Below, in pieces: positions 33,215 to 43,518 of a DNA stretch of 64,000 nucleotides (position 1 is the first letter of the stretch; each line of letters starts with the position of its first letter). Under the pieces are notes generated by a model, which worked only from the letters and a program-made list of their open reading frames with translations, was not told the DNA's origin and ran no database searches. The translations under genes and the position numbers were made by a program. Where the stretch lies: positions 39,893,056-39,957,055 of the forward strand of contig NC_062219.1 in NCBI RefSeq assembly GCF_902686445.1. Direction: 5' to 3'. This DNA comes from Sciurus carolinensis. Its lineage: Eukaryota > Chordata > Mammalia > Rodentia > Sciuridae.

Positions 33215-33515
33215 ATCTCTTAGTCCATCCAGAACAGTATTACAAAAATATCACGTACTGGGTGGCTTGAACAACGATCGCTTATTTCTGTTACAGAGGC
33301 TGAGAGCCTGAGATCAAGGTGTAGGCAGATTCTGTGTCCATGAGAACCTGCTTCTTGGTTAATGTGTGACATGGTGGAAGTGGCAAAGTAGTTTCTGAAA
33401 TGTCTTCTTAAAAGGTATTGTTCCCCTTCTGAAGATCCTACTTCCTAATACCATCACACTGGATTTAGGATTTCAATATATGAGTTCTCAGAGGACACAA
33501 GCAACAGTGTGTAGT
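33215..33515 (-). mobile_element. MaLR LTR, inverted
   Basis: 'cttagtccatccagaacagtattacaaaaatatcacgtactgggtggcttgaacaac', 'ctgagatcaaggtgtaggcagattctgtgtccatgag', 'acatggtggaagtggcaaagtag' and 'gatcctacttcctaataccatcacactggatttaggatttcaatatatgag' are the complement of an MST/MLT1 LTR. It is degraded but continuous. Confidence 0.88.
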
Positions 33516-33599
33516 TGCTGGTAACAGCAAGTCAGTGGGGAGGCACCTGTAGAATGGAAGGAGGGGCACACGGATGGGGGTCTGCTGAGAGCATTTTGG

Positions 33600-34940
33600 A
33601 TACTTGGTAGGTAGAAGATGAGTCTAAAGCTGAATCTTCCCTCAAAACACTAAAAAAGAGAGGCTTACATAACATACTGGTAGCACAACGGATGAAATCT
33701 TGGGATATTAGCCTAAAGTTCTTTTGCCAGTTTATAATTTACTGAACTGAACTGCCTAGGACAATAAGGAATTCAGGGACAAAAGTTATTCACAACTTGG
33801 TCCTCTTTGACATTTTTCCTTCCTCCCTTAATAAAGAGAATTTCATAGAGCAATAATAACTTGTTTGTTAAACAGTCAATAAATATGATTTTGACACTCC
33901 TTCAAGTGCAGGTTATTTTATTCTTAATCTCAATAACATTGACTTTCCTCTAACGTTTAAATTTGAGGCCTTGTTGTTCAAGACTATGTAAGTCTATTCA
34001 ATTTAGCGTGCTGGCATATTTTGTATTTTGAAGATAGCAAGTCACTCCTCATTAGATGAGCTCATTTTTGGACAGTGCTACATGAGTGTGTATGCCCCAG
34101 GATGCTCCACCTCCGCAGGAACAATTGCCTTTTAATGACTACAGCCTGTCATGCTTTACTGCTTTCAAAAATGTAACATGTATCTTAGGGAAGCCAGTTT
34201 TAATTCTGCAGACATGCATCAATCCATAGGTTGGCATAAACTTAGACGAAGCATCTTATCACTGTCAAACTCGCTCTTGTCACAGATGAGCTAAGACTTT
34301 GTAAGCGGATATGTCTGGTTTGATTTCTGATTATGTTTGTTGACTAAAATAGAAATGTTATCATTGGAATCTTTGACAAAGTACACGCATTTGGGAAATT
34401 TAGGAAAAAATGTAAATAGGGATCTAGCTAATAATAATATGAATCAATATATGATAGTGACAAGAATGTTGACATGTGCAGAATAAAATAATTTCAATGC
34501 AAATGAGGTATCTCAACAACCAAGCAGATCTGTTTACCAAATGAAAAGGCAGGAAAAAAAATTGTGGAAAAAATGAAAGGAAAATGGCATCAGATTCCAG
34601 ATAAATAAATGATTTCAAATACATATGAGCAAGTGATGAAATGACCCTCTACCATAAAATTTCAAGAGTTGTTCCTTGCTAATAAGCAAGGGGAAAGTGG
34701 AAGGAATAGAGAAATGGTCTGCAAATGAATATATAGAGTTCTAGCAATGTCACAAAAATTTTCTTCCTACAGGTTTTAACAAAGTATAGATGCATACTTG
34801 GAAAACCAAAAATGAAGCAAAAATTTTATTTTGGAACATCTGGAAACAGATTGAAAGCTATCTGAGTGCCATACATATTAAATACTGAAATAAAAGTAAA
34901 TATTTAAGACATTTAAACATGCTTTATAGATCAAAAAATA
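33600..34940. other. Unannotated AT-rich DNA, no gene seen
   Basis: No gene or repeat recognised. The minus-strand frame at 34424-34624 has no motif. Confidence 0.4.
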
Positions 34941-34946
34941 AATAGG

Positions 34947-35165
34947 GTACAGGTGGGCACAATGGTGCACACCTGTAATCCCAGTGACTCAGGAGGCTGA
35001 GGCAGGAGCACTGCAAGTGTCAGCAATTTAGTGAAACCCTTAGTGAGACATTGTCTCAAAATTAAAATGAATAGGTGAATAAATAAACAAATATATTTAC
35101 TAAATAAAAAATAGAGGAGGATAGCTCAGTGATAAAGCACTCCCTGGGTTCAATCCCCTATATTA
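34947..35165 (+). repeat. B1-dID chimeric SINE
   Basis: Left monomer: 'aggtgggcacaatggtgcacacctgtaatcccagtgactcaggaggctgaggcagg', a 7SL-derived B1 with polymerase III boxes, ending 'agacattgtctcaaaatt'. An A-rich, expanded linker (about 35058-35110) follows. The right monomer is ID-like: GGATAGCTCAGTGATAAAGC, then 'actccctgggttcaatcccc'. A-rich 'aaataaata' motifs on both sides may be the duplication but are ambiguous. This chimera supports a squirrel-lineage host. Confidence 0.88.
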
Positions 35166-35179
35166 AATAAACAAACAAT

Positions 35180-35680
35180 TAAATAAATAATATCTATAAA
35201 TATAACAGGAAGAAAGGCCAACAAAAAATGAAAAGAAAGGAAGTACTCTCAATAGATTGAAAATCATCAGAGCTCGTGGTTCATGTCAATGCTTTCTCTC
35301 TACTATACCATGAATTCCCTCATTCTGCTTGGTTTGCTTTACCCCAAATTGTCCTTCCCCATTTAACTATTCTTTCAGTCTCTATTCATTTGGAACCTTA
35401 GCAAAGGTGAGTCTGGTTGGTGACAGTTCAAATGGAGGGAAGATTTTATAAATACCTTAATCCTTACCTCCTCCCCAAGAAAATGCATATGTTTACTCCA
35501 GTGTCTTTGAAAAACACATTGTTGAAAACAGAGGAAAGAAGCTCTCCTCAAACTTCATTTGACTCTCACACTTAAGAATGAAGGAAGAGCCTCAGGCCAC
35601 CAACCCTGGAATTTTAGACTCTTTATCCAGAAATTTCAAAATAAAACAAGATGGAGATCTTGGGTAACATACCTAATCCA
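35180..35680. other. Unannotated DNA, no gene seen
   Basis: No gene or repeat recognised. The 35559-35936 frame reads through the adjacent tetranucleotide array and is an artefact. Confidence 0.45.
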
Positions 35681-35683
35681 TTT

Positions 35684-35758
35684 CCCTCCCTCCCTCCCTC
35701 CCTCCCTCCCTCCCTCCCTCCCTCCCTCCCTCCCTCCCTCCCTCCCTCCCTCCCTCCC
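35684..35758. repeat. (CCCT)n tetranucleotide array
   Basis: About 19 CCCT units in a row without interruption. The minus strand is (AGGG)n, with many GGG tracts separated by single bases, which is a strong G-quadruplex-forming pattern. The array turns directly into (CCTT)n at 35757. Confidence 0.97.
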
Positions 35759-35834
35759 TTCCTTCCTTCCTTCCTTCCTTCCTTCCTTCCTTCCTTCCTT
35801 CCTTCCTTCCTTCCTTCCTTCCTTCCTTCCTTCC
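35757..35834. repeat. (CCTT)n tetranucleotide array
   Basis: About 19 CCTT units continuing the CCCT array with a sharp switch. It is polypyrimidine on the plus strand and polypurine on the minus strand, with mirror symmetry. Open frames on both strands (Pro/Ser/Leu/Phe or Arg/Lys/Glu/Gly repeats) come from the array. Confidence 0.97.
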
Positions 35835-35954
35835 ATTAGTTTGTTAATTCTAAAACACATGCTTTGCAGTGAGTACATTGAAGGAAAGGCACAAAATCAG
35901 TTTATGGAAACCAAGGTAAACTACCACATGTGGTAGGTTGGAGGGTGGATAGTC

Positions 35955-36065
35955 ATCCTTTAACTGAGTAAATACATACGTGCCAGACACTGAGTTAGGT
36001 ATCAGGACATGAAATGACAGAAAAGACACAATCTTTACCCAGAGTGCATTGCAAAGGGGATGGAA
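35955..36065 (-). mobile_element. L2 3' end fragment, inverted
   Basis: 'gagtaaatacatacgtgccagacactgagttaggtatcaggacatgaaatgacagaaaagacacaatctttacccagagtgcattgc' follows the inverted L2 end. Confidence 0.6.
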
Positions 36066-36479
36066 ACCTATGCTTCATTTAACATTTTAACTTTTTATCC
36101 TCAGCTCTATTCCATGACCAGCAAGTAAAGGGTCAATTCAGTCAATTCAGTAAATTCAAATTTAATGAATTAAAGGATGTGAGGAGAAATCAGATGAGAC
36201 AAGGAATTTAGTGTACCAATTAGTTCAGTTTGCTGGTGGCATTATTTAGAAGTGTGTTTACTATATTGAGTTTTATATTAACTGCATTTACAAGCATAGA
36301 TACTGATTGTGGTTATTGCAAATGACTTCAGGTTTCCAAGTTTCTCAGGCAAAGGTCTCAATGGCTTCAGTACAGAATTGCAAACTCAGTTTATTGGAAC
36401 CTGCTACTCATGCAGGTGTATCACAGAAGCAGTTGAACAAGCACTTTGAAAATTGAACCTTGAGGAACTTACTGAAATA

Positions 36480-36990
36480 GAGTCATGGAAATTAGAGCTG
36501 AGAAAGATCTGATTATACTATATAATTCATCCCTTGAGGACTGGTATACAATTGTCTTTTACAGCCTATTTTTTCCATATATTTTCCTACTTGAAGTTTG
36601 AATGACTCAAACAAAAGGGCTTCTAATACTTCCATTGGGACAATATTATAACAGACCTCATTATTAGGAAGTGTTTCTTGATATACATCCTGAGTTTTCT
36701 TTGCTAATTTCATCCCATTAACCCCAATTACACCTTCCTTGGGGCAACATTAAAGAATTCCAACTTCTCCTCTGAAGTTACACTCTTCAGAGAGTATCCA
36801 TTCCTTTCTGGCATGACATATAGCTCAGTTGTGCACCTCAGTTCCCTTATTCTGTGTCCATGAGTCACTCATGGCCTTCTAATCATTTTTATTTCTTTCC
36901 TTTGAACATTCTTCAATCCGTAAGAATTTGATTCCTGATACAAATCATCCTCTGCTTTATGCCCATTGTGGTCCATGCATATAAATCCTG
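36480..36990 (+). mobile_element. Ancient mammalian repeat, CR1/L3-like (name uncertain)
   Basis: Matches the general order of a very old mammalian repeat: 'aatacttccattgggacaat', 'cattattaggaagtgtttcttgatatacatcctgagttttc', 'catcccattaaccccaattacaccttccttggggcaacat', 'cttctcctctgaagttacactcttcagagagt' and 'cttctaatcatttttatttctttcctttgaacattcttcaatccgt'. I recognise the pattern ('gttaggaagttcttccttatattgagc...') but not the family with certainty. Confidence 0.45.
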
Positions 36991-36999
36991 ATCATATCA

Positions 37000-38400
37000 T
37001 AAGCCATTTTTTTCTCCAGGTTGAACTGGTAATAGGAGTATAAAAAAAATCTTAGTGTAAATGGCATGCATGAAAAGCTAAACCGACAGAAATCACATTC
37101 TTGTTAGGATTTTCATCTTGCTGAATACAATTTTGTGCTAAAGAGATTATCTTAGGAGGTTTTGTCTGTGGTACTGTTATTGTACTCGTTGATTTATAAT
37201 CAGAGTGTGCAGTTTAGCAAAGCTGCATCTTTCATTCAGAAAGAGATTTTGTTCTACAGACAAGGTGACATGAAACACTTGCCCTTCTAAAAGAGGATTA
37301 GAGACTTTTACATTTTAAAGCCCATTTTGGTACAATCACTAACATGAAGCCAGTTTCCAATTTCATGTAAGAAAGATCTCTAGGGAGATAGCCAGCTTAA
37401 TTAACTGAGAAATGACGAGTACCACAGAATTACACTGATAAAGTGTGACTTACTGTAAAGGCCCTAACCTCACCTGACCTCTTCAGGGAAAACTGGCTTT
37501 AAAAAAAGTACTTAAAAATTAGACTTCTTACATGGGTATTAAGAGCCAAGGGGACAAGAAAGAGAGGGAAGAGTAATCCAAAATTTGGATTTTCTTGTTC
37601 ATTTTGTTGATGTACACATCAACAATGAGACATTTAGAGTATCTTCAGCATATATGTCAGAATTCATTTCCCAATTATAATTTTATAAATAAATTGCATT
37701 TTATAAACAGAATTAATTCATTTAAAAGCAGAATATATTTCTACCCATAGAGGGTAGAGGTTGCATGCTTAGGTATGCATTCTTTCTTTAAGCTATCTTG
37801 AGTACAAAAATGTGTATGTGAACTCTGCTGATATAATGAGATCTCTTGCCAAGTTCCGCCATGCAGTCATTAAGTAGAAGCCAGATAATTGTGGGTTGTG
37901 GTCCTATAAAACTGGCTGGTTATTATAAACCCCCATGTCCCCCTTCCTGCCTGCCAGCAATGTGCATGCACACACACTCCAATATACCATGAGTTTATCA
38001 TGTTCAGAATGTAGGAAACAATAAAGAGGGATGGGAACAAGGATGAAGAGAAAAATAAAACACAGGGAAAATAAAAGGGACACTGGGCAGAAAAGAAGCA
38101 AATGACTTTATTGCCATAACTTCCTGCTTTTTATGTAATGCCAATAATATGTCTTAGGAAAATGCAGAATCAAGAACTTTGGATAAAAGTGAAGAGTAAG
38201 TGGAAACAAACAAACAAAACCAACCTGAAATACTAGGACTTGAGAATTATTCTGGAGGATGCCTGAAGTTAATCACAATGATCTCCCATGAGCATTATCT
38301 TAACTTTTTCTTCTATATCACCCCTTTTATAACTAGAAGAATAATAAAGAAGTGAGGGCATGGACAATGTTGTGCCTTCTAATTGTTGGAAAAATGTGAA
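37000..38400. other. Unannotated DNA, no gene seen
   Basis: No gene or repeat family recognised. A short (AAAC) run lies near 38205. Confidence 0.4.
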
Positions 38401-38402
38401 TT

Positions 38403-38413
38403 GAAAAGTGAAG
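38403..38413 (+). repeat. Target-site duplication, left copy (twin-primed L1)
   Basis: GAAAAGTGAAG, repeated at 39015-39025. The bases across the left boundary (TT|GAAA) resemble the L1 endonuclease preference TT|AAAA. Confidence 0.85.
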
Positions 38414-38790
38414 TATCCAAGAACGTGGGAGATCTTTCCATCTTCTAAGGTTTTCTTGAATTTCTTTCTTTAGTGTTCTGTAGTTCTCATTGTACAGGTC
38501 TTTCACCTCTTTTGTGAGATTGATTCCCAAGTATTTTATTTTTTTCGATGCTATTGTGAATGGGGTAGTTTTCCTAACTTCTCTTTCTGAAGATTCATCA
38601 CTTATGTATAAAAATGCATTGGATTTATGAGCATTGATCTTGTAACCTGCTACTTTACTGAATTCACTTATGAGTTCTAAAAGTTTTCTGGTGGAATTTC
38701 CAGGTTCCTCTAAATATATAATCATGTCATCAGAGAACAGGGATAGTTTGAGTTCTTCTTTTCCAATTCGTATCCCTTTAATTTGTTTGG
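38414..38790 (-). mobile_element. L1 insertion, inverted 5' part (ORF2 reverse transcriptase)
   Basis: On the minus strand this codes for about 125 residues of L1 ORF2 without a stop. It contains LFSDDMIIYLE, the L1 version of the reverse-transcriptase catalytic motif with its two aspartates, followed by EFSKVAGYKINAHKS and IKYLGINLTKEVKDLYNENY. It lies in the opposite direction to the adjoining 3' UTR (38791-39014), with which it shares one pair of target duplications. This is the structure produced by twin priming. The frame is too short to be functional, but its integrity points to a recent insertion. Confidence 0.93.
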
Positions 38791-39014
38791 AAGGACTGTA
38801 TAGAGGGAAAAGAGGGGTGGAAGGGGTGGGGGGGAAGGAAAAAAAATAACAGAATGAATCAAACAACATTACCCTATGTAAATTTATGATTACACAAATG
38901 GTATGCCTTGACTCCATGTACAAACGGAGAAACAACATGTATCCCATTTGTTTACAATAAAAAAAATAAAAAATAAACAGTCAAATGAGATGAACATGCA
39001 AAAAAAAAAAGAAA
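38791..39014 (+). mobile_element. L1 insertion, 3' UTR and tails
   Basis: From AAGGACTGTATAGAGGGAAA through a G-rich segment, 'cagaatgaatcaaac' and CCCATTTGTTTACAATAAAA this is the same UTR as at 3560-3745. A first A-rich tail (about 38956-38977) is followed by 22 bp of non-L1 sequence (38978-38999) and a second A run (39000-39010). The right target duplication follows at 39015-39025. The two-tail arrangement suggests that transcription ran past the normal L1 end into flanking DNA. Confidence 0.9.
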
Positions 39015-39025
39015 GAAAAGTGAAG

Positions 39026-40090
39026 CTATGCAGCATTTTCTAAACCAATAACATTTTCTGAAATACAAATACTTCCACATATGTCTATATGAAGCCAGAT
39101 TTGCATAGGTTTATTTTTAAACCTGTTTCTTTTACACATAAGGATTTGGCATATACCCACTCTACCTCAGCCAAGGGCTGGCTCAGTTCAATTTGTGTGT
39201 CAATAGACCAGCTGAGCTGCTAGGTGATAAATAGATCCCATTAAGGAACTTAGTCTCCCATGCCTATCCGGTGTTTTCAAGCATTGAACATCTCTAACTC
39301 ATCTCTCTTGGTTCAGAAATACAGATTTGGGTTCCTACTCACTAGTGTTGTCTACTTGGTACAATTTAGACAGGCAGTCTTCCTGACTCTAGGCTCCAGA
39401 TCTCCCTTTTCTTGGAGCATTTACTTTAGAAAACTTTTATGTATTCAGTGTTTCTTTACTTCTTTGGGATGTAAATCTTTGAAAAGGCTTCTTGCCAGTT
39501 TTACATCCCAGATTGTCTTTCTTGAGGACCGGGAAGCCATCCTTTGAAATGTTTAACATTGCCCCTATCTCCCAATTTCTGTGGGCCAATGGCCAAGCTT
39601 AACTTTCTTGGAGGTTTCTTGCCCTGCTCCAGGTTGTGACATAACCTCTTGTCTTAAAGATACCCAGATTATTTTCCTTTGGGAAAGGCCAATTTACAAA
39701 CACAGGTTGCTGTGACAGCAATAAGATGCTTCTTATTTGTTTAAGTTAGCTGTTGAAACTTTTCTGTGTAAGCAGTTAGCTTCATAGGGATCAGCTCTAT
39801 CCAGAAACCCAACGTATTCTCCCCCAAAATTGTAGTATCCTTTTCCAGTTATTCTGTCAAACTGCATGGAACACTCACTATGCATAGAACACAGAACCTG
39901 AGCTTCCCTGGAGTGAAGGCAACAAAGAAATGAAATATAAGGACTTTCAGGAGCTGAAAATGGTGAGAGGCATAAAAATATCAACACGGACATTGCCCTT
40001 GAGTAAGAAAAAGTAGTTAAAGAGATAAAAACATAAGATATCAAAGTCAGAATGGTGTATTTACAAGGTAGGTACATTTGATTTAGAATA
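39026..40090. other. Unannotated DNA, no gene seen
   Basis: No gene or repeat family recognised. The frames at 39260-39547 (plus) and 39733-40077 (minus) carry no motif. Confidence 0.4.
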
Positions 40091-40099
40091 AGTATATAT

Positions 40100-40440
40100 T
40101 TAATAATGTTCTATGAATTAGTTACTATGCTAGGCTCTACAGTCATTTTTGCATCCAATCATCCGTCCATCCAACCATGCAAACTTATATAAATGACTAA
40201 CTTGTATCTTTTACTAAGTACTATAGATAAAATTATCAATAGGATATTCTTCATGTCAAGTTTATAATGTACTAGAGGACACAGAGAGGTACAGACATTG
40301 ACAACTAAAGTGTAATCGTGCTAAATTCACAGTTATAGAAGAGCTAAGGTCAGTCTAATTATAACTGAGGGATTAGGAACAACTTGTAGAACAGGTGCTA
40401 ACAGAAGTCAGAAGGAAAAATGAGGACCATTAGAACAAAC
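40100..40440 (-). mobile_element. L2 fragment, inverted
   Basis: 'gaattagttactatgctaggctctacagtc', 'gttataatgtactagaggacacagagaggtacagacattgacaactaaagtgtaatcgtgc' and 'gaagagctaaggtcagtctaattataactgaggg' keep the order of an inverted L2 3' region. Diverged. Confidence 0.6.
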
Positions 40441-40444
40441 ATAT

Positions 40445-40640
40445 AGTTGATATATATATTAAATGGCAGGCACTGTGTTATACATGTCTATATATTATTT
40501 CAAAGCTTCAAAACATTCCTGAAAAGTAGTTTTTAATAATCCCACTTTGCTCTTCAGGTAAGGAGGCTTTGGTAGTTTTAGATCTAGCAAGTGGCAGAGT
40601 GGCATTTAAAATGAAATAAAAGTGGCTCTAAAGTTCATGC
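40445..40640 (+). repeat. MIR SINE, diverged
   Basis: 'ggcaggcactgtgttatacatgtctatatattatttc', 'ctgaaaagtagtttttaataatcccactttgctcttcaggtaagg' and 'tctagcaagtggcagagtggc' match MIR layout. Confidence 0.6.
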
Positions 40641-40844
40641 TACTTTGATTATACCAAATATTCCTAAAAAAAAGGGACAGAGGAAGTTCCATCCAAATAG
40701 GAAGAAGACCATTTGCAAAGATAAGCACAAAACGGCACCAAATTTTAGGAGCAATTTAGTATGTTGTAGGCAATTAGTGAGAAATAATGGGAAATTGATA
40801 TGCAGAATAGGGTGGGACAAAATTATGAAGAATTAGATTTGCTA

Positions 40845-41005
40845 GACAAAATAGAATGGATTTTTATAGTGTGAAATTTGGATCAACATTTTCAGAGGTT
40901 GAACCTTTGCTTAAGCAGAGAGTAGGGCATGAATCAACTTTGGTAGTCATCTGGAGATTGCATTCAAGAACTTTTGGGGAACAATCCAATAATCCAGGTG
41001 TATAA
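40845..41005 (-). mobile_element. Possible L2 fragment, inverted
   Basis: 'gaatggatttttatagtgtgaaatttggatcaacattttcagagg...catctggagattgcattcaagaac...aataatccaggtgtataaac' resembles the inverted L2 ORF2 stretch that ends in 'gcagtagtccaggcgagag'. Weak. Confidence 0.4.
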
Positions 41006-41129
41006 ACATAAACACAGTGTAGATCTCACCATAAATGTTCTGACAACCTTATCCAGAGTCTTCATATATGATTAAAAGATTATCTGAATAGGAAAGTTAA
41101 TACACATCTTTCAATCTTCTTTATCACAG

Positions 41130-41668
41130 ATAACAGATTTATGAATTTTGTCCACCTCCTGTTCCCCAGAACCTGTGACCATGTCACTTTGTGTAGCTGA
41201 AGATGCTTTGCAGATGTGATCTTGAGATGGGGAGTTTAACTTCCATGATGCAGGTGGGCCCTACTTAACCACAGGACTCCTTAAAAACTGAGACTCTTTC
41301 CCAGCTAGGGTCAGAGAGAGATAAAATGAACATTCTACCAGCCATTACTGGATGTTAAGATGGAAGATGGAGCCCACAAGTCAAAGGAACTGGTAGCCAG
41401 TAGGAGATGGGCACAACCCTCACCTGACAGAAGTAAAGAGGAATCCAGTGACAAAACCTCAAAGAACTAAATTCTCCTAACAACCTGAATGATCAAAGGA
41501 ACACATTCTTCTCTCAAGTTTAGAAAAAATGCAAACCATAGTTTCACCTCAGGAAGACTGTGTTAGATGTCTGACTTACCAAAGTTGTGAGATAATCAAT
41601 TTTTTTATTGCTTTAAACCATTAAGTTTTTGATAATTTGTTACAGCAATAAAATAAAATTAATACATT
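41130..41668 (+). mobile_element. MLT1-type MaLR LTR
   Basis: 'tgttccccagaacctgtgaccatgtcactttg', 'gatgctttgcagatgtgatcttgagatggggag', 'gatgcaggtgggccctacttaaccacaggactccttaaaaactgagac', 'gtcaaaggaactggtagccagtaggagatgg' and 'gttgtgagataatcaat...attgctttaaaccattaagtttttgataatttgttacagcaataaaataaaattaatac' give the full MLT1 LTR order. Solo LTR, old. Confidence 0.9.
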
Positions 41669-41941
41669 TATATACTTTTTTTTTTTTAAATTAGAAGTTA
41701 ATACCAGATCTGGGAGAAGCAACAAATGATTTTTTTTAAACAAATTTAATAAATATTTTCACAGAAACCCAGTAAATCAAATTGCAAAAATAGAGAAAAG
41801 TCAGAAATAAAGGTATAGGACCCCATTGTTTTCATGATCTCTAAACAGCAGTAAATAAAAGGTTGAGTCTATGTTTCTGAAATTTGTAATAATTTCCCCT
41901 GCGTCTGCTTATTGTGTGTTATCTTGTTTGTTTTCAAAAAG

Positions 41942-42049
41942 TGATTGGCACCGACACCCTTTGTGATCACCGTTGTGGGAACCTAAGGCGACTACATTCT
42001 GTTCCATATGTTGATCCACTGGGCCAAGTAATTGGCAGCAGGTACCAAG
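41942..42049 (+). other. Candidate orphan exon (splice-site bounded open frame)
   Basis: The 108 bp from 41942 to 42049 follow a T-rich tract and an AG (TTTGTTTTCAAAAAG). They are followed by a strong donor, CAAG|GTGAGA. One frame is open throughout: about 35 residues including TDTLCDHRCGNLRRLHSVP and YVDPLGQVIGSRYQG. The length is a multiple of three with matching phases at both ends. Three CpG in 108 bp stand out against the AT-rich surroundings. No transposon resemblance. I do not recognise the protein, and the acceptor is only moderate. It may be an exon of a gene whose other exons lie outside the window, or chance. Confidence 0.28.
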
Positions 42050-42174
42050 GTGAGAAAGTAGCTACCTCCTTGGATTTTGACAAAAGGAATCAGATTACCC
42101 TGAGCCACTCTAGGTGAAGGAGGAATGCCTGTAGGTGTTAGCAGGAAAGCTTAAGTTCCTGTGTGCCCCATTTA

Positions 42175-42300
42175 GGCACCCATTCATTCAGTAAATACTT
42201 ATTGAGTACCTCCAAGTGTTAAATGTGGGCTATCCCCTTGCAGAATTCCCAGTCTCAAGGAGGTACAGAAACACTTGCAGTGTGGAAAATGCTGAGATAA
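42175..42300 (-). mobile_element. L2 3' end, inverted
   Basis: 'cattcattcagtaaatacttattgagtacctccaagtgttaaatgtgggctatccccttgcagaattcccagtctcaaggagg' is the complement of the L2 terminus. Confidence 0.85.
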
Positions 42301-42304
42301 GTTT

Positions 42305-43360
42305 TCACAGAGTAATTGTTGATACCCAGCTCTTCAAAAGTGCTTATCTATGAGTTGTGCATTATTGGTCTGCAAAAGTATATGTTCAGAGTTAAATGTT
42401 AAGAAACTATTATAGCAAATTGATGGTGATTTTGTTTGTTGAAACCAATCATTAAAAGTGAACCTAATTTTTTGTTTGTACCTCATTTTAGTTGTAATTT
42501 GGTTTTACTATGTTTTACACAAACGTGAATTGCGATATATTGGGACAAAAAGAAAACTGCCTGTCTTTTGAGAAACACTAGATTAGTATTTAAAAGAGGC
42601 ACTAAGACTAGATGGGGTGGAACTAGAAGAAAGGAAAGGAAGTTAGGGGTTTCCTGCTTCAACTTTGGCTTTGGCTGGAATTCTTTGTTTTCATGAGGCC
42701 ATATTATGGAAAATGTAAGGAATTTGTTTTTGAAAAAGCAAATTTTCTTCCTCTGTCTACATAAGCCCCTTTCTCCATCTTTCAGGTTGGCCCCATTCCT
42801 TAGAAAAACTTTGATATGGCAAAAAATTATGCAACTAGTCATCTCATCAATTAAAGATCTTTAAATAATTCCTGTTTAAGCAACAACCCCACACTGGCTA
42901 AGCATATTTTCCTGGAGCTTGTACTAATTTTCCTGGCACTTTTACAACTCTGACTTCTGCATAACTTCTCTCCTTCACAGTAAGCTGTTTGCTGATAAGG
43001 TGCAGCTGGGGAAATCCATTGCTCTTTGGACCAGTTAGGTTTTCACATCAGTTAAGTTAATTGACAGGAGGCTTAACATATTTCTCAATTATGACTGCAG
43101 AGTCATGACTGGAAGAATCCTTCAAATCATGGAAAAACAGTGTTTTCTGATTAATTGGTTCTGAAAATGGCATAATGAAAATGCAACACACATCTGATGG
43201 GATTCTAAGAAGGGACAAGGACACACCAGGAAAGCATCACAGAGGGAGAAAAGGCCTGCAGGAGGCCAGGGACCAGGAAAGGACTTTGCTACCAGCTCAC
43301 ATGGCTTGCCTCCCCTTGGTGGCCTTTGTCCTTGCAGGGCTATGATTACAGCAATGTTGA
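42305..43360. other. Unannotated DNA, no gene seen
   Basis: No gene or repeat family recognised. The 119-codon minus frame at 42483-42842 has no motif. Confidence 0.4.
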
Positions 43361-43365
43361 ATCAT

Positions 43366-43518
43366 AACTGGGCATGGTGGTGGATGCCTGTAATCTCAGC
43401 AGCTCTGGAGGCTGAGGGAGGAGGATCACAAGTTCAAGGTCAGTCTCAGCAACTTAGTGAGGCCCTGAGCAACTTAGCAAGATCTTGTCTCAAAATGAAA
43501 AATAAAAAAAGGGTTGGG
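43366..43518 (+). repeat. B1-dID SINE, left (B1) monomer
   Basis: 'actgggcatggtggtggatgcctgtaatctcagcagctctggaggctgagggaggaggatcacaagttcaaggtcagtctcagcaacttagtgaggccctgagcaacttagcaagatcttgtctcaaaat' is a B1 monomer. The linker 'aataaaaaaagggttggg' then breaks off, and the ID-like monomer appears only at 43955. An inserted retrocopy explains the gap. The frame at 43306-43587 is a shadow of this SINE. Confidence 0.9.

Noticed and set aside
34947..35180. A-rich 'aaataaata' motifs around the B1-dID as a target-site duplication
   Set aside because: The motif is low complexity and occurs several times nearby, so it cannot be assigned as the duplication.
35559..35936. 125-codon frame rich in Pro/Leu/Ser/Phe
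   Set aside because: Created by the (CCCT)n/(CCTT)n array. A similar frame opens on the other strand for the same reason.
38333..38947. 204-codon minus-strand frame with a reverse-transcriptase motif, considered as a gene
   Set aside because: It is a fragment of L1 ORF2 fused by inversion to antisense UTR; no start or C-terminal domain of its own.
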